Assembly (NCBI GenBank): GCA_035638575.1
Contig: DASQZT010000153.1
Coordinates: 38,318-102,317 of the forward strand
Length of the DNA stretch: 64,000 nucleotides
From: DASQZT01 sp035638575
Lineage (GTDB): Bacteria; Acidobacteriota; Terriglobia; Bryobacterales; Bryobacteraceae
Reading direction: 5' to 3'
A model generated the notes under the pieces. That model did no database searches. It had not been told where the DNA came from and was given only the letters and a program-made list of their open reading frames with translations. A program made the position numbers and the translations under genes. Shown here one piece after another: positions 18,046 to 27,329 of the stretch. The first letter of the stretch is position 1. Each line of letters opens with the position of its first letter.

Positions 18046-18813
18046 ATGGCGCGGGATTCGAAAAAGGCCGAGGGCGGGATCCGGTGGCGGCGCTGGCTCG
18101 GGCTGGCCGGCCTGGGCATCGCCGGCGTGTCGACGGCCGTGGCCGGCTTCAAGGTCCGGGATTACGCCCTCACCGATCCGCAGTTCCTGCTGTCGCGCGA
18201 CGTGAAAGACGCCATCACCATCCAGGGCTCGAACTATGCACCCCGCGCCAAGGTGCTGCGCATCTTCTCCGGCGATTACGGCCGAAGTGTTTTCTCGGTG
18301 AACCTGAACGAGCGGCGCCGCCGCCTGCTGGCCATCGACTGGGTGGAGGACGCCTCGGTGTCGCGGATCTGGCCGGACCGCCTGGTGGTTCGCATTCGCG
18401 AACGCAAGCCCGTGGCATTCGTGTCCTTCCGCAGCGGCGTCCTGCTGATCGACGCCCACGGCGTGCTGCTCGAACAGCCGTCGCAGGCGCAGGTTGCGTT
18501 CCCGGTGCTCAGCGGAGTGCGGGAGGACGAGCCGGAAGAACGCCGCCGCGAGCGGGTGAGTTGCCTGCTGCGCGTCCAGGAAGAACTCGGAAGCATGGCC
18601 AAGGACATCTCCGAGGTGAACACCGCCGATCCCGACAACGTCCGCATAACCACCCAGGTGGACCGCCGCACCGTGGAATTGATCATGGGCGACACGGATT
18701 TCGCCGCGCGCTACCGCAACTTCATGAGTCACTACCAGGAAATTCAAAGGCGCCTGCCGGGCGCCAGGACATTCGATGTGCGGCTAGCGGACCGCATCAC
18801 CGCGGAGGACTAG
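18046..18813 (+). CDS. ftsQ: Cell division protein FtsQ (POTRA domain)
   Basis: FtsQ is a bitopic protein bridging early and late divisome proteins. Its 255 residues comprise a basic cytoplasmic N-terminus, one membrane segment (about residues 16-33), and a periplasmic POTRA-like region (ITIQGSNYAPRAKVLRIF), followed by the FtsQ-type block WVEDASVSRIWPDRLVVRIRER and a beta-rich C-terminal domain. It begins at the base after the murC stop. In many bacteria murB and ddl lie between murC and ftsQ; both are missing here. Confidence 0.88.
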   Translation: MARDSKKAEGGIRWRRWLGLAGLGIAGVSTAVAGFKVRDYALTDPQFLLSRDVKDAITIQGSNYAPRAKVLRIFSGDYGRSVFSVNLNERRRRLLAIDWVEDASVSRIWPDRLVVRIRERKPVAFVSFRSGVLLIDAHGVLLEQPSQAQVAFPVLSGVREDEPEERRRERVSCLLRVQEELGSMAKDISEVNTADPDNVRITTQVDRRTVELIMGDTDFAARYRNFMSHYQEIQRRLPGARTFDVRLADRITAED

Positions 18814-18819
18814 GACCGC

Positions 18820-20019
18820 ATGCGAACGAAACCCATGTACGCGGTTGGACTGGATGCCGGCGGGCGTCAGGCGCGGATGGTGATCTGCGCTCTGGAAGAG
18901 GAGCGGCTCCGCTTTCTGGGATGCGCCACGGTAGAGGCGCACGGCTGGGTGCGGGGCAAGATCGCCGATCAAAAGGCGGTCGCCGATTCCATCCTGGCGG
19001 TCTTGCGCGAGGCCGAGGCGTTGGCGGGGATCTCGGTGGAATCGGCCGTGGTGGGCGTGGGAGGTCCGACATCGCGCGGCGCCAACGCGCGGGGCGTGGT
19101 GGAACTGGGCCACGTGCGCGAAGTCGAGCAGCGCGATGTGAACCGCGTGGTGGACCGGGCGGCCCGCGTCCAGTTGCAGGAAGACCGCATGATCCTGCAG
19201 TTATTCCCGCAGGACTTCGTGGTGGACGATCGTCCGGGGCACCGCGATCCGCGCAAGATGCTGGCCGCGCGCTTGGAGATCAACGTTCACCTGGTGACGA
19301 CCTCGATCCAGGAGCACAACGCGCTGGTCGGCGCGGTCAACCAGGCGCACCTGGTGGTGGAGGAAACGGTTTTCGAAGCGCTGGCCGCGTGTTATGCCGC
19401 GGTCCTGCCGGAGGAGCGGCGGGAAGGCATCGCCGTGTTGGATATCGGCTCGCAATCCACCGAGCTGGTGATTTATTACGGCGACGCCATTCACCTGGCA
19501 TCCACGCTGCGCATTTCGGGGGACCATTTCACGCGCGACCTGGCGCAGGGCCTGTGCCTCAGCTTCGAAGATGCCGAGCAGGTGAAGCTGGAGTTCGGCT
19601 CGGCGCTCGTGGAAAACACCCCGAACAACGTTTTCCTGGAGCTGCCCTCGCTGGAGAACCGCGAGCCGCGCCATGTGCGCCGCCGGTTCGTCAACCAGAT
19701 TTTGGAGGCGCGCGCCCGGGAGCTGTTCCGTTTTGTGAACGCCGAGGTGGTGAGAGTCGGGATGGACCGCGCGCTGCTCGGCGGCCTGTTTCTGACGGGC
19801 GGTGCGGCCAAGCTGCCCGATCTCTGCGATGTGGCCGAGCAGGAATTGCAGTGCCAGGCCCGTTACGGCCTGGCTTTCGGGATTCAGAACTGGCCGGAAA
19901 CTCTGAACGATCCGGAGTGGTGCACCGCCGCGGGCCTGGCCATGTATTCGGCCAAGCTGAAGGCCCAGACGGAGCATCAGCGGGAAACAGCCGGTTGGCT
20001 GGGAAGGATTCTGCGGTAA
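18820..20019 (+). CDS. ftsA: Cell division protein FtsA
   Basis: FtsA is an actin-like ATPase that tethers FtsZ to the membrane. The phosphate-1 region (YAVGLDAGGRQ, near the N-terminus), phosphate-2 region (IAVLDIGSQSTELVIY), adenosine region (GLFLTGGAAKLPDL) and a C-terminal amphipathic end (GWLGRILR, a plausible membrane-targeting helix) are all visible in 399 residues. The P-loop-like GLDAGG replaces the more common GLDIGS/GTSK, a modest deviation. It lies 6 bases after ftsQ and 49 before ftsZ. Confidence 0.9.
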   Translation: MRTKPMYAVGLDAGGRQARMVICALEEERLRFLGCATVEAHGWVRGKIADQKAVADSILAVLREAEALAGISVESAVVGVGGPTSRGANARGVVELGHVREVEQRDVNRVVDRAARVQLQEDRMILQLFPQDFVVDDRPGHRDPRKMLAARLEINVHLVTTSIQEHNALVGAVNQAHLVVEETVFEALAACYAAVLPEERREGIAVLDIGSQSTELVIYYGDAIHLASTLRISGDHFTRDLAQGLCLSFEDAEQVKLEFGSALVENTPNNVFLELPSLENREPRHVRRRFVNQILEARARELFRFVNAEVVRVGMDRALLGGLFLTGGAAKLPDLCDVAEQELQCQARYGLAFGIQNWPETLNDPEWCTAAGLAMYSAKLKAQTEHQRETAGWLGRILR

Positions 20020-20068
20020 GGGAAGGCGGCCACGATGGCGTGGCTGGAGAATTCTTGCAGGAGGTTAT

Positions 20069-21307
20069 ATGGGGCTCATGGATGCGGACATGCACAATCT
20101 GAAGTACGAAATGGAAGAAGAAGCCCGCAGCGGAACGCGGATCAAAGTGGTCGGCGTCGGCGGCGGCGGTTGTAACGCAGTGGCCCGGATGGTGCAAGAG
20201 GGCCTGGACGGAGTGGAGTTCTACGCCATGAACACCGACCTCCAGGCGCTGACGGCATGCGCGGTGCCCAACAAACTCCAGCTCGGGGCGAAGATGACCG
20301 CGGGGCTGGGAGCCGGGTCGAACCCCGAGATCGGCCGCCAGGCAGCGCTGGAGAATACCGACCATATTGTCGAAATGCTGCAAGGCGCCGACATGGTGTT
20401 CGTCACGGCCGGCCTGGGCGGCGGGACAGGCACCGGGGCGGCGCCGGTAGTGGCGTCGCTGGCCAAGGAACTGGACGCTCTCACGGTCGCGATCGTCACC
20501 AAGCCGTTCGGGTTTGAGGGGCCGCGGCGCATGCGGGTGGCCGAAGAAGGACTGCACAAGCTGGCCACCACCATCGATACGGTCATCACCATTCCCAACG
20601 ACCGGCTGCTGACCCTGGTGCCGCGCGGCACCAGCTTTTTCGAGGCCTTCAAGGTGGCCGACGACCTGCTCCGGCAGGCCGTGCAGGGGATCACCGACAT
20701 CATCATCACGCCCGGCCTCATCAATCGCGACTTTGCCGATATCAAAGCGACGATGGTGGGGATGGGCTACGCGATGATGGGAACGGCCATCGCCAAAGGC
20801 GAAAACGCGGTGGTGGAAGCGGCCCGGCAGGCGATCAGCTGCCCGTTGCTCGAAGACACCCACATCGCCGGCTCGCGCGGTGTCTTGATCAACATCATCG
20901 GGTCCAGCCACCTGGGATTGCACGAGGTGAACGAAGCCTGCTCCATCATCCGGCAGGCCGCCGAGTGCGACGAGGTGCAGATCAACTTCGGCGTGATCCT
21001 CAACGAGTCGATGGCCGATTCGGTGAAGATCACCGTGATCGCCACCGGCTTCCAGCCGGAGCACGTGCGAGCCGCGGAGGAGGCGCGAGCCGAACGCCCG
21101 GCCACCCCGCCGATCGTCCAGCGGGCGGCGCCGCGCAAGGCCGAGCCGGAGCCCCAAATCGAACCGCCAACCTACGCCGAGCCGGAACCCGTGAGGGAAC
21201 CCGAACCCGAGCCGGCGATGATCGCCGCGGAACAGGAGCCTCTGCTGAAGCTGGACGAACTGGATACACCGGCGTATATGCGTCACAACGGCCAGTTGGT
21301 TCAGTAG
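20069..21307 (+). CDS. ftsZ: Cell division GTPase FtsZ
   Basis: FtsZ is the tubulin-like GTPase that forms the division ring. The GTP-binding signature GGGTGTG lies at about residues 118-124, preceded by GVGGGGCNAV and followed by the typical T7 region. A disordered, Pro/Glu-rich linker (about residues 345-390) leads to a conserved C-terminal peptide (LDTPAYMR), which binds FtsA and other partners. The 412-residue length is normal. A strong AGGAGG (20059-20064) precedes ATG 20069. It ends the dcw cluster; the next gene is on the other strand. Confidence 0.97.
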   Translation: MGLMDADMHNLKYEMEEEARSGTRIKVVGVGGGGCNAVARMVQEGLDGVEFYAMNTDLQALTACAVPNKLQLGAKMTAGLGAGSNPEIGRQAALENTDHIVEMLQGADMVFVTAGLGGGTGTGAAPVVASLAKELDALTVAIVTKPFGFEGPRRMRVAEEGLHKLATTIDTVITIPNDRLLTLVPRGTSFFEAFKVADDLLRQAVQGITDIIITPGLINRDFADIKATMVGMGYAMMGTAIAKGENAVVEAARQAISCPLLEDTHIAGSRGVLINIIGSSHLGLHEVNEACSIIRQAAECDEVQINFGVILNESMADSVKITVIATGFQPEHVRAAEEARAERPATPPIVQRAAPRKAEPEPQIEPPTYAEPEPVREPEPEPAMIAAEQEPLLKLDELDTPAYMRHNGQLVQ

Positions 21308-21326
21308 GACGGGAGGGCGCCGCGCG

Positions 21327-22172
21327 TCACCGGCGGCCGGCCAGCCGGAAGTACTCCGCCGGAGCTGCGCCCTCGAGTTCGGTTACGGGGAGCGAAACGA
21401 CCTCGCCGTCCACGCCCCCGATCACGCGCGCCGTATGGGTAAACGCCGCGGGGTCGCCGGTCACGAAGTGCACCACGCGGCCCTGGGCGATCGGCCCAGG
21501 GGACGCCGGCGCGAATGACGCGCTCACTGTTTCGGCGGTCACCTCCGCGCTGTCCACCAGCGTGACCGCGTCCCCCACCGCCCGCTGGAGCGTGTTGCGC
21601 AGCAGCGGGTAATGCGTGCAGCCCAGGATCAGGGTGTCGATGCCGGGCCTGCCCGACAGGTAATGGCGCACCAGGACCTCGGCCTCCGGCGAATCCGCCA
21701 GCCCCTCCTCCACCACGTGCACCAGCATGGGGCAGGCCTGCGCCCACACCCGCAGCCCGCGCGAGGAGAGCCGCCGCTGATAGGCTCGGCTGCCAATCGT
21801 TCCGCGAGTGGCGAGCACTCCCACCCGGCCGGTGCGCGTCACGCGTGTCGCGGCTTCCACACCCGGGTCGATAACTCCCCACACCGGGATCGCGCAGCGC
21901 CCGGCGAGGCCTGGCAACGCCACCGCGGAGGCCGTGTTGCACGCCACCACCAACCCCTCGATGCCGAGCCCGCACAAGAAGTCCGCAATCCCCGCGGCAA
22001 ACCCGGCCACCATTGCCGGCGGCTTGCGGCCATACGGAACGCGCGCCGTATCACCCAGGTAGACGAAATCGCGATGCGGCATGCGGCGCCGCAGCGCCTG
22101 CAAAACGGTAAGCCCGCCCACACCCGAATCGAAAACCCCGATGGCGCGGCGCAGGGAAGGTCCGAGTGTCAT
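21327..22172 (-). CDS. murI: Glutamate racemase MurI
   Basis: MurI converts L- to D-glutamate for peptidoglycan. The family N-terminus AIGVFDSGVGGLTVL and both catalytic cysteine segments, VVACNTASAVALP and LILGCTHYPLL, are present, along with YLGDTARVPYG. ATG at 22172 gives 281 residues, close to the usual size, and places the GVFDSG motif at the N-terminus; longer readings run into purS. It converges with ftsZ, leaving 19 bases between the two stops, and diverges from purS. Confidence 0.94.
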   Translation of the reverse strand: MTLGPSLRRAIGVFDSGVGGLTVLQALRRRMPHRDFVYLGDTARVPYGRKPPAMVAGFAAGIADFLCGLGIEGLVVACNTASAVALPGLAGRCAIPVWGVIDPGVEAATRVTRTGRVGVLATRGTIGSRAYQRRLSSRGLRVWAQACPMLVHVVEEGLADSPEAEVLVRHYLSGRPGIDTLILGCTHYPLLRNTLQRAVGDAVTLVDSAEVTAETVSASFAPASPGPIAQGRVVHFVTGDPAAFTHTARVIGGVDGEVVSLPVTELEGAAPAEYFRLAGRR

Positions 22173-22223
22173 GCCTCTCGCAGGGCACGTCGCGGGCCGT
22201 TGCCGTGAGATAATCGAGTTTCC

Positions 22224-22472
22224 ATGAAAGCCCGTGTCTTCGTGTCGTTGAAATCCACCGTACTGGATCCACAGGGCCAGACTGTCTGCTCGGCTCTCCG
22301 CGGTCTCGGCTACCAGAGCGTGTCCGCTGTCCGCCAGGGCAAGTTTTTCGACATCGCCATCGCCGACGGCACCACTCCCGAACAGGCGCGCACCGAAATC
22401 GAAACGGCCGCGCACGAGGTGCTGGCCAACCCGGTGATCGAAGAGTATCGCGTAGAGTTATTGGACTCATAG
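22224..22472 (+). CDS. purS: Phosphoribosylformylglycinamidine synthase subunit PurS
   Basis: PurS is the small bridging subunit of the three-part FGAM synthase (PurS-PurQ-small PurL) in purine synthesis. The 82-residue protein matches the family in size and motifs: KSTVLDPQG near the start, then ALRGLGY and the SVRQGKFF-like segment VRQGKFFDI. purQ and purL normally lie beside it but do not occur in this window. A GATAAT hexamer at 22209-22214 ends only 9 bases before the ATG, so the leader may be extremely short. Confidence 0.9.
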   Translation: MKARVFVSLKSTVLDPQGQTVCSALRGLGYQSVSAVRQGKFFDIAIADGTTPEQARTEIETAAHEVLANPVIEEYRVELLDS

Positions 22473-22527
22473 GCCGTCCAGTACTTGCTCCACTCCCCCA
22501 TCTCAGCGGCGGGAATCCCGTCCCCCC

Positions 22528-22533
22528 TATAAT
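22528..22533 (+). promoter_or_regulatory. Perfect -10 hexamer directly before glmS
   Basis: TATAAT lies 6 bases before the glmS ATG at 22540. The usual spacing from -10 to transcription start would put the first transcribed base at or next to the A of the ATG, suggesting a leaderless transcript. The -35 position shows no consensus. Confidence 0.4.
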
Positions 22534-22539
22534 GATTTC

Positions 22540-24390
<1,851 letters not shown>

Positions 24391-24393
24391 GTG

Positions 24394-24414
24394 GCACGGG
24401 CCTTCCGCCTGTGC
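24394..24414. repeat. Short REP-like hairpin
   Basis: GCACGGG (24394-24400) pairs with CCTGTGC (24408-24414), with one wobble, in the 46-base gap after glmS. There is no T tract, so it is unlikely to be a terminator. Such GGCAC..GTGCC hairpins are common between genes in some acidobacterial genomes; this is recollection, not measured. Confidence 0.4.
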
Positions 24415-24436
24415 TAGGCTGCGGAGGGGGTCCTGA

Positions 24437-25375
24437 ATGCCTATTTCACGACGCGATTTTCTGGGTTCGGCGGCGCTCGGCGCCGTGGCTGCTCCGCTCG
24501 TCTCGGCCGCCGGCATGCCGATGCGGGCCCTCGGCAGAACCGGCACCAACGTCTCCATTCTCGCTTTCGGCGGCGGCAGCCGCTTCGTGCAATACGGCGA
24601 GGAGAAGGGCATCCAGGTCTTGAACCACGCGCTCGATCTCGGCATCACCTACATCGACACCGCGGACAGCTACGGGACCAACGGCGAAAGCCAGGTGTTC
24701 ATCGGCAAGGTGCTCAAAGCCCGCGGCCGCAAGGGCCTGTGGCTGGCCAGCAAGATCGGCCCCCGCAAGTACGACGACTTCCTGCGCACGCTGGACGTCA
24801 GCCTCAAGCGCCTCCAGGTGGACCACGTGGACCTGCTTCACATCCACGCGCTGATGGGCCCGGACGATCTCGAAGCGGTTTCCGCCAAGGATGGCGCCTA
24901 CGCCGCCGCGGTGAAGGCGCGCAGCCAGAAGATGGCGCGGTTCATCGGCATCACCTGCCATGCCTATCCCGACGTGCTCAAGACCGCGCTCGAGCGGCAC
25001 GATTTCGATTGCACCCAGATGGCGCTCAACGCCGCCATGCGCGGCCAGGTCGCCGGCGCCACCTCCAGTTTCGAGACCACTGCCTTGCCGGTGGCCCTCG
25101 GCAAGAAGATGGGCGTGACGGCCATGAAGATCTTTGCCCAGGATGCGCTGGTGGGACAGGCGCCGCCCGAAAAGCTGATTCAGTACTCCATGTCGCTGCC
25201 GGTCGCGGCCACCGTCATCGGCATGCCCAAGCCCGAGCACCTGGAAAAGAACATCCAGGTGGCCAAAGCGTTTCAGCCCATGCCGGCCGGCGAGATGAAG
25301 CGCTTCTCAACGGAATTGTCGGCCAAGAACAAGATGGCTCTCGACCACTTCTTCCGCCATCACATCGACGCGTAG
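24437..25375 (+). CDS. Aldo/keto reductase with Tat-type signal
   Basis: A 312-residue aldo/keto reductase. The N-terminus SRRDFLGSAALGAVAAPLVSAAG is a twin-arginine export signal, so the enzyme probably folds with NADP(H) in the cytoplasm before export. Catalytic-tetrad positions appear in order: Asp and Tyr in YIDTADSYG, Lys in ASKIG and His in LLHIHAL. The substrate is unknown. A second, non-exported member of the family lies at 27329-28327. It begins 46 bases after glmS and may have its own promoter. Confidence 0.85.
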   Translation: MPISRRDFLGSAALGAVAAPLVSAAGMPMRALGRTGTNVSILAFGGGSRFVQYGEEKGIQVLNHALDLGITYIDTADSYGTNGESQVFIGKVLKARGRKGLWLASKIGPRKYDDFLRTLDVSLKRLQVDHVDLLHIHALMGPDDLEAVSAKDGAYAAAVKARSQKMARFIGITCHAYPDVLKTALERHDFDCTQMALNAAMRGQVAGATSSFETTALPVALGKKMGVTAMKIFAQDALVGQAPPEKLIQYSMSLPVAATVIGMPKPEHLEKNIQVAKAFQPMPAGEMKRFSTELSAKNKMALDHFFRHHIDA

Positions 25376-25384
25376 GACGGAGTG

Positions 25385-25410
25385 GGCAGGCCGTCGTTTT
25401 CCGGCCTGTC
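25385..25410. repeat. GC-rich hairpin after the aldo/keto reductase gene
   Basis: GGCAGGCCG (25385-25393) and CGGCCTGTC (25402-25410) form a 9-bp stem with one wobble and an 8-base loop containing TTTT. No T run follows, so it resembles a REP hairpin more than a terminator. Confidence 0.4.
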
Positions 25411-25422
25411 GGCGGGGCGCCC

Positions 25423-25437
25423 GCTCAACCGTTGAGC
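25423..25437. promoter_or_regulatory. Palindromic operator candidate over the -35 box
   Basis: GCTCAAC and GTTGAGC (7 bp each, one central C) form a perfect inverted repeat whose right arm contains the -35 hexamer of the promoter at 25432-25460. A dimeric repressor bound here would block RNA polymerase. The regulator is unknown. Confidence 0.45.
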
Positions 25438-25460
25438 CCGCCTGCACCGGCACATATAAT
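25432..25460 (+). promoter_or_regulatory. Near-consensus sigma-70 promoter of the STAS gene
   Basis: TTGAGC (25432-25437), a 17-base spacer, and a perfect TATAAT (25455-25460) precede a GCGGAGG ribosome binding site and the start at 25477. The leader would be about 10 bases. Confidence 0.7.
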
Positions 25461-25476
25461 GTCTGCGGAGGTATTA

Positions 25477-25851
25477 ATGAGTCTAAAAGCAAACGTGCGC
25501 CGGGCGGGGGACGTCGCCATCGTCGACCTGTCCGGCCGCATCACGCTCGGAGAAGGCACCGGGCTGGTGCGAACGACCATCAAAGACCTGGTGAATTCGG
25601 GTCAAAAGAACATTCTGCTCAATCTCAAAGAGGTATCCTATCTCGACAGCTCCGGCCTGGGCGAGATGGTAGGCGCCTATGCCACGGTCACCAATGCGCA
25701 GGGCAGCATCAAGCTGTTGCACACGCAAGCCAAGGTTCACGACCTCCTCCAGGTGACCAAACTCTACACAGTATTCGCCACCTTCGACGACGAACAGGAA
25801 GCGCTGCGCAGTTACGCCGCCTCCGCTTCGGGCAACCGGCTGTACCTTTGA
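25477..25851 (+). CDS. STAS-domain anti-sigma factor antagonist
   Basis: A 124-residue single-domain STAS protein of the SpoIIAA/RsbV type. The conserved phosphorylation-site region reads LDSSGLGEMVGAY (about residues 54-66), with the Ser-Ser pair where a serine kinase anti-sigma factor would act. GRITLGEG and the C-terminal FDDEQEAL are typical. No partner kinase or sigma factor is adjacent. The ECF sigma factor at 30.3 kb uses a zinc-type anti-sigma factor and so is probably not its target. ATG 25477 is chosen because GCGGAGG (25465-25471) lies 5 bases upstream; ATG 25459 overlaps the -10 box. Confidence 0.88.
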   Translation: MSLKANVRRAGDVAIVDLSGRITLGEGTGLVRTTIKDLVNSGQKNILLNLKEVSYLDSSGLGEMVGAYATVTNAQGSIKLLHTQAKVHDLLQVTKLYTVFATFDDEQEALRSYAASASGNRLYL

Positions 25852-25882
25852 GCACACGTGTCGCCGGCCCGCCAGTCCGGGT

Positions 25883-26185
25883 TCACCCCTGGGGGGCAGT
25901 TTCTTCGCCCTCGTAGGGGAACCGGTCGATCGCCCGGATACATTCGGAGAGCGCTTCCAGCAGACTCTTGCCCCAGCCGCAGGGCCGGTAGGGCGCTGTC
26001 CGCTGGTTCGTGTATTTGTCCGCCTGGGCGAAGTAGTGCATGGTCGGCTCGGCGGGGGTGACGAACTCCTTCACCGTGATGACCAACTCTATCTCGCCCT
26101 GCGCGTGCCGCTTCTTGATCGAAAAGTGATGCAATTGCGCCAGTTCCTGCGACGCCGTGGTTTGCGCGAATCCCCACTCTTTCAT
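25883..26185 (-). CDS. Small conserved-looking protein of unknown function
   Basis: A 100-residue soluble protein with no signal peptide or membrane segment. The middle (SIKKRHAQGEIELVITVKEF) looks like two beta strands, and the C-terminal half (CGWGKSLLEALSECIRAIDRFPYEG) like an amphipathic helix; it has two cysteines. I do not recognise a family. ATG 26185 is the first codon giving this compact domain; an upstream in-frame start at 26239 would overlap the UvrC-like gene. The gap to that gene is 28 bases on the same strand. Confidence 0.6.
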   Translation of the reverse strand: MKEWGFAQTTASQELAQLHHFSIKKRHAQGEIELVITVKEFVTPAEPTMHYFAQADKYTNQRTAPYRPCGWGKSLLEALSECIRAIDRFPYEGEETAPQG

Positions 26186-26213
26186 GGCCCCACCATTATA
26201 AGCGGCGCACGCT

Positions 26214-27329
26214 TCAGCGCGCCACGCGCGAAACGGCATTTACCAGCTTGCGATACGGCGGATCGTCGAAGCTGTCGAATGCCAGCCACTCGCCCTCCCG
26301 CCAGCTGGAGTAATACCAGCGCGCCAGAAGGGCCAGGTACTCCTGGCGCTCCCGCACCATGGGCTTGCGCCGGGGGGCGGTATTGCCGGCTTCGATAACG
26401 GCGGCGAAGGTTTCGCGCAGCCGATGGTCCAGCGATACCGTCTTGCCTTCCCGCACCTCGAAGGCGAATCTCCGCGGCTCCTGCCACCAGCCGTCGCGCA
26501 CGAACCACATCTCCACCGCCGAAGGCGCCAGCGACCGCGTAATGGCCACGCCGTTGAGCCGGTCGACGTCGCGCGCCAGCTCGTCGCGCAGCTTCAGCAC
26601 CTCCTGGATCTTTTCAACCCGCTTGTGCTGGCGCGCGGCCTCCTCGAACATCATCTCCTCGCTCAGGCGGTCGCGGGAATGCGCCACCGCCTCCAGCAGC
26701 GAGCGCCCATCGGAGCGCAGGAACTCCGTCACGCGCGCGACCTCGTGGCCGTACTCGGCCGGCCCGACCACCTGCTGGCACGGCCGCAGGCACATCGCCA
26801 TCTCGCCGTAGATGCATCCGGGGTGTTGGGGAGAAGGAACCAGGTCTTCCTGGCAGCGGCGCATCTGAAACAGGTCCAGGAACTGGCTCTCGAACCGTTC
26901 CGCCGAGACGCGCGACCGGAACGGGCCGAAATACAGGCCGGCGGCGCGCGCCAGGTGCGTGGTGATGTGGCTGCGCGGGAATTCGTTGTTGAGGACGATC
27001 TTGACATAGGGCGGCATCCGCAGCTTGAGCAGCTCCAGGTAGCGGTCCGGAAAGTGCTGGCGCGCCTGCTCGAAGAGGACCACGCTCGATTCGAGCGCCG
27101 AGCCGGTCAACTGGTATTCGATGCGCACCGCGGTTCCGCGCAGGTTGAGCAGGCGGGAGGGCTTCTCGCGCTCCTTCAGCAGCCGCATGAGACGCCGCCG
27201 GAGCAGCGCGGTCTTCGAAAGATACGGCTCGCCCTCCCTGGGCCAGAGCAGGAAAACCGCCGGGCTCTGCGGCAGCGATTCGAGCGCCACATCCAGTTGG
27301 ATCGGGTCCGCGATTTCGATGGCCGTCAT
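26214..27329 (-). CDS. UvrC-like protein lacking the C-terminal nuclease half
   Basis: A 371-residue protein resembling the N-terminal half of the excision-repair nuclease UvrC: a degenerate GIY-YIG-like region (residues 20-60, AVFLLWPREGEPYLSKTALLRRRL), then GPFRSRVSAERFESQFLDLFQMRRC, the cysteine region CIYGEMAMCLRPC, and a UVR-type UvrB-binding helix pair (MMFEEAARQHKRVEKIQEVL). The RNase H-like endonuclease domain and helix-hairpin-helix repeats of full UvrC (about 600 residues) are missing. The GIY-YIG tyrosine and arginine motif is not clearly conserved, so nuclease activity is uncertain. Its start overlaps the stop of the upstream aldo/keto reductase (TGATG), implying coupling. Confidence 0.72.
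   Translation of the reverse strand: MTAIEIADPIQLDVALESLPQSPAVFLLWPREGEPYLSKTALLRRRLMRLLKEREKPSRLLNLRGTAVRIEYQLTGSALESSVVLFEQARQHFPDRYLELLKLRMPPYVKIVLNNEFPRSHITTHLARAAGLYFGPFRSRVSAERFESQFLDLFQMRRCQEDLVPSPQHPGCIYGEMAMCLRPCQQVVGPAEYGHEVARVTEFLRSDGRSLLEAVAHSRDRLSEEMMFEEAARQHKRVEKIQEVLKLRDELARDVDRLNGVAITRSLAPSAVEMWFVRDGWWQEPRRFAFEVREGKTVSLDHRLRETFAAVIEAGNTAPRRKPMVRERQEYLALLARWYYSSWREGEWLAFDSFDDPPYRKLVNAVSRVAR

Noticed and set aside
15370..18747. Very long open frame antisense to murG, murC and ftsQ
   Set aside because: It is an artefact of high GC and codon bias. The forward genes have complete family motifs, and the antisense protein has no recognisable domain.
22473..22539. glmS ribozyme
   Set aside because: The gap is only 67 bases and lacks the conserved ribozyme core.
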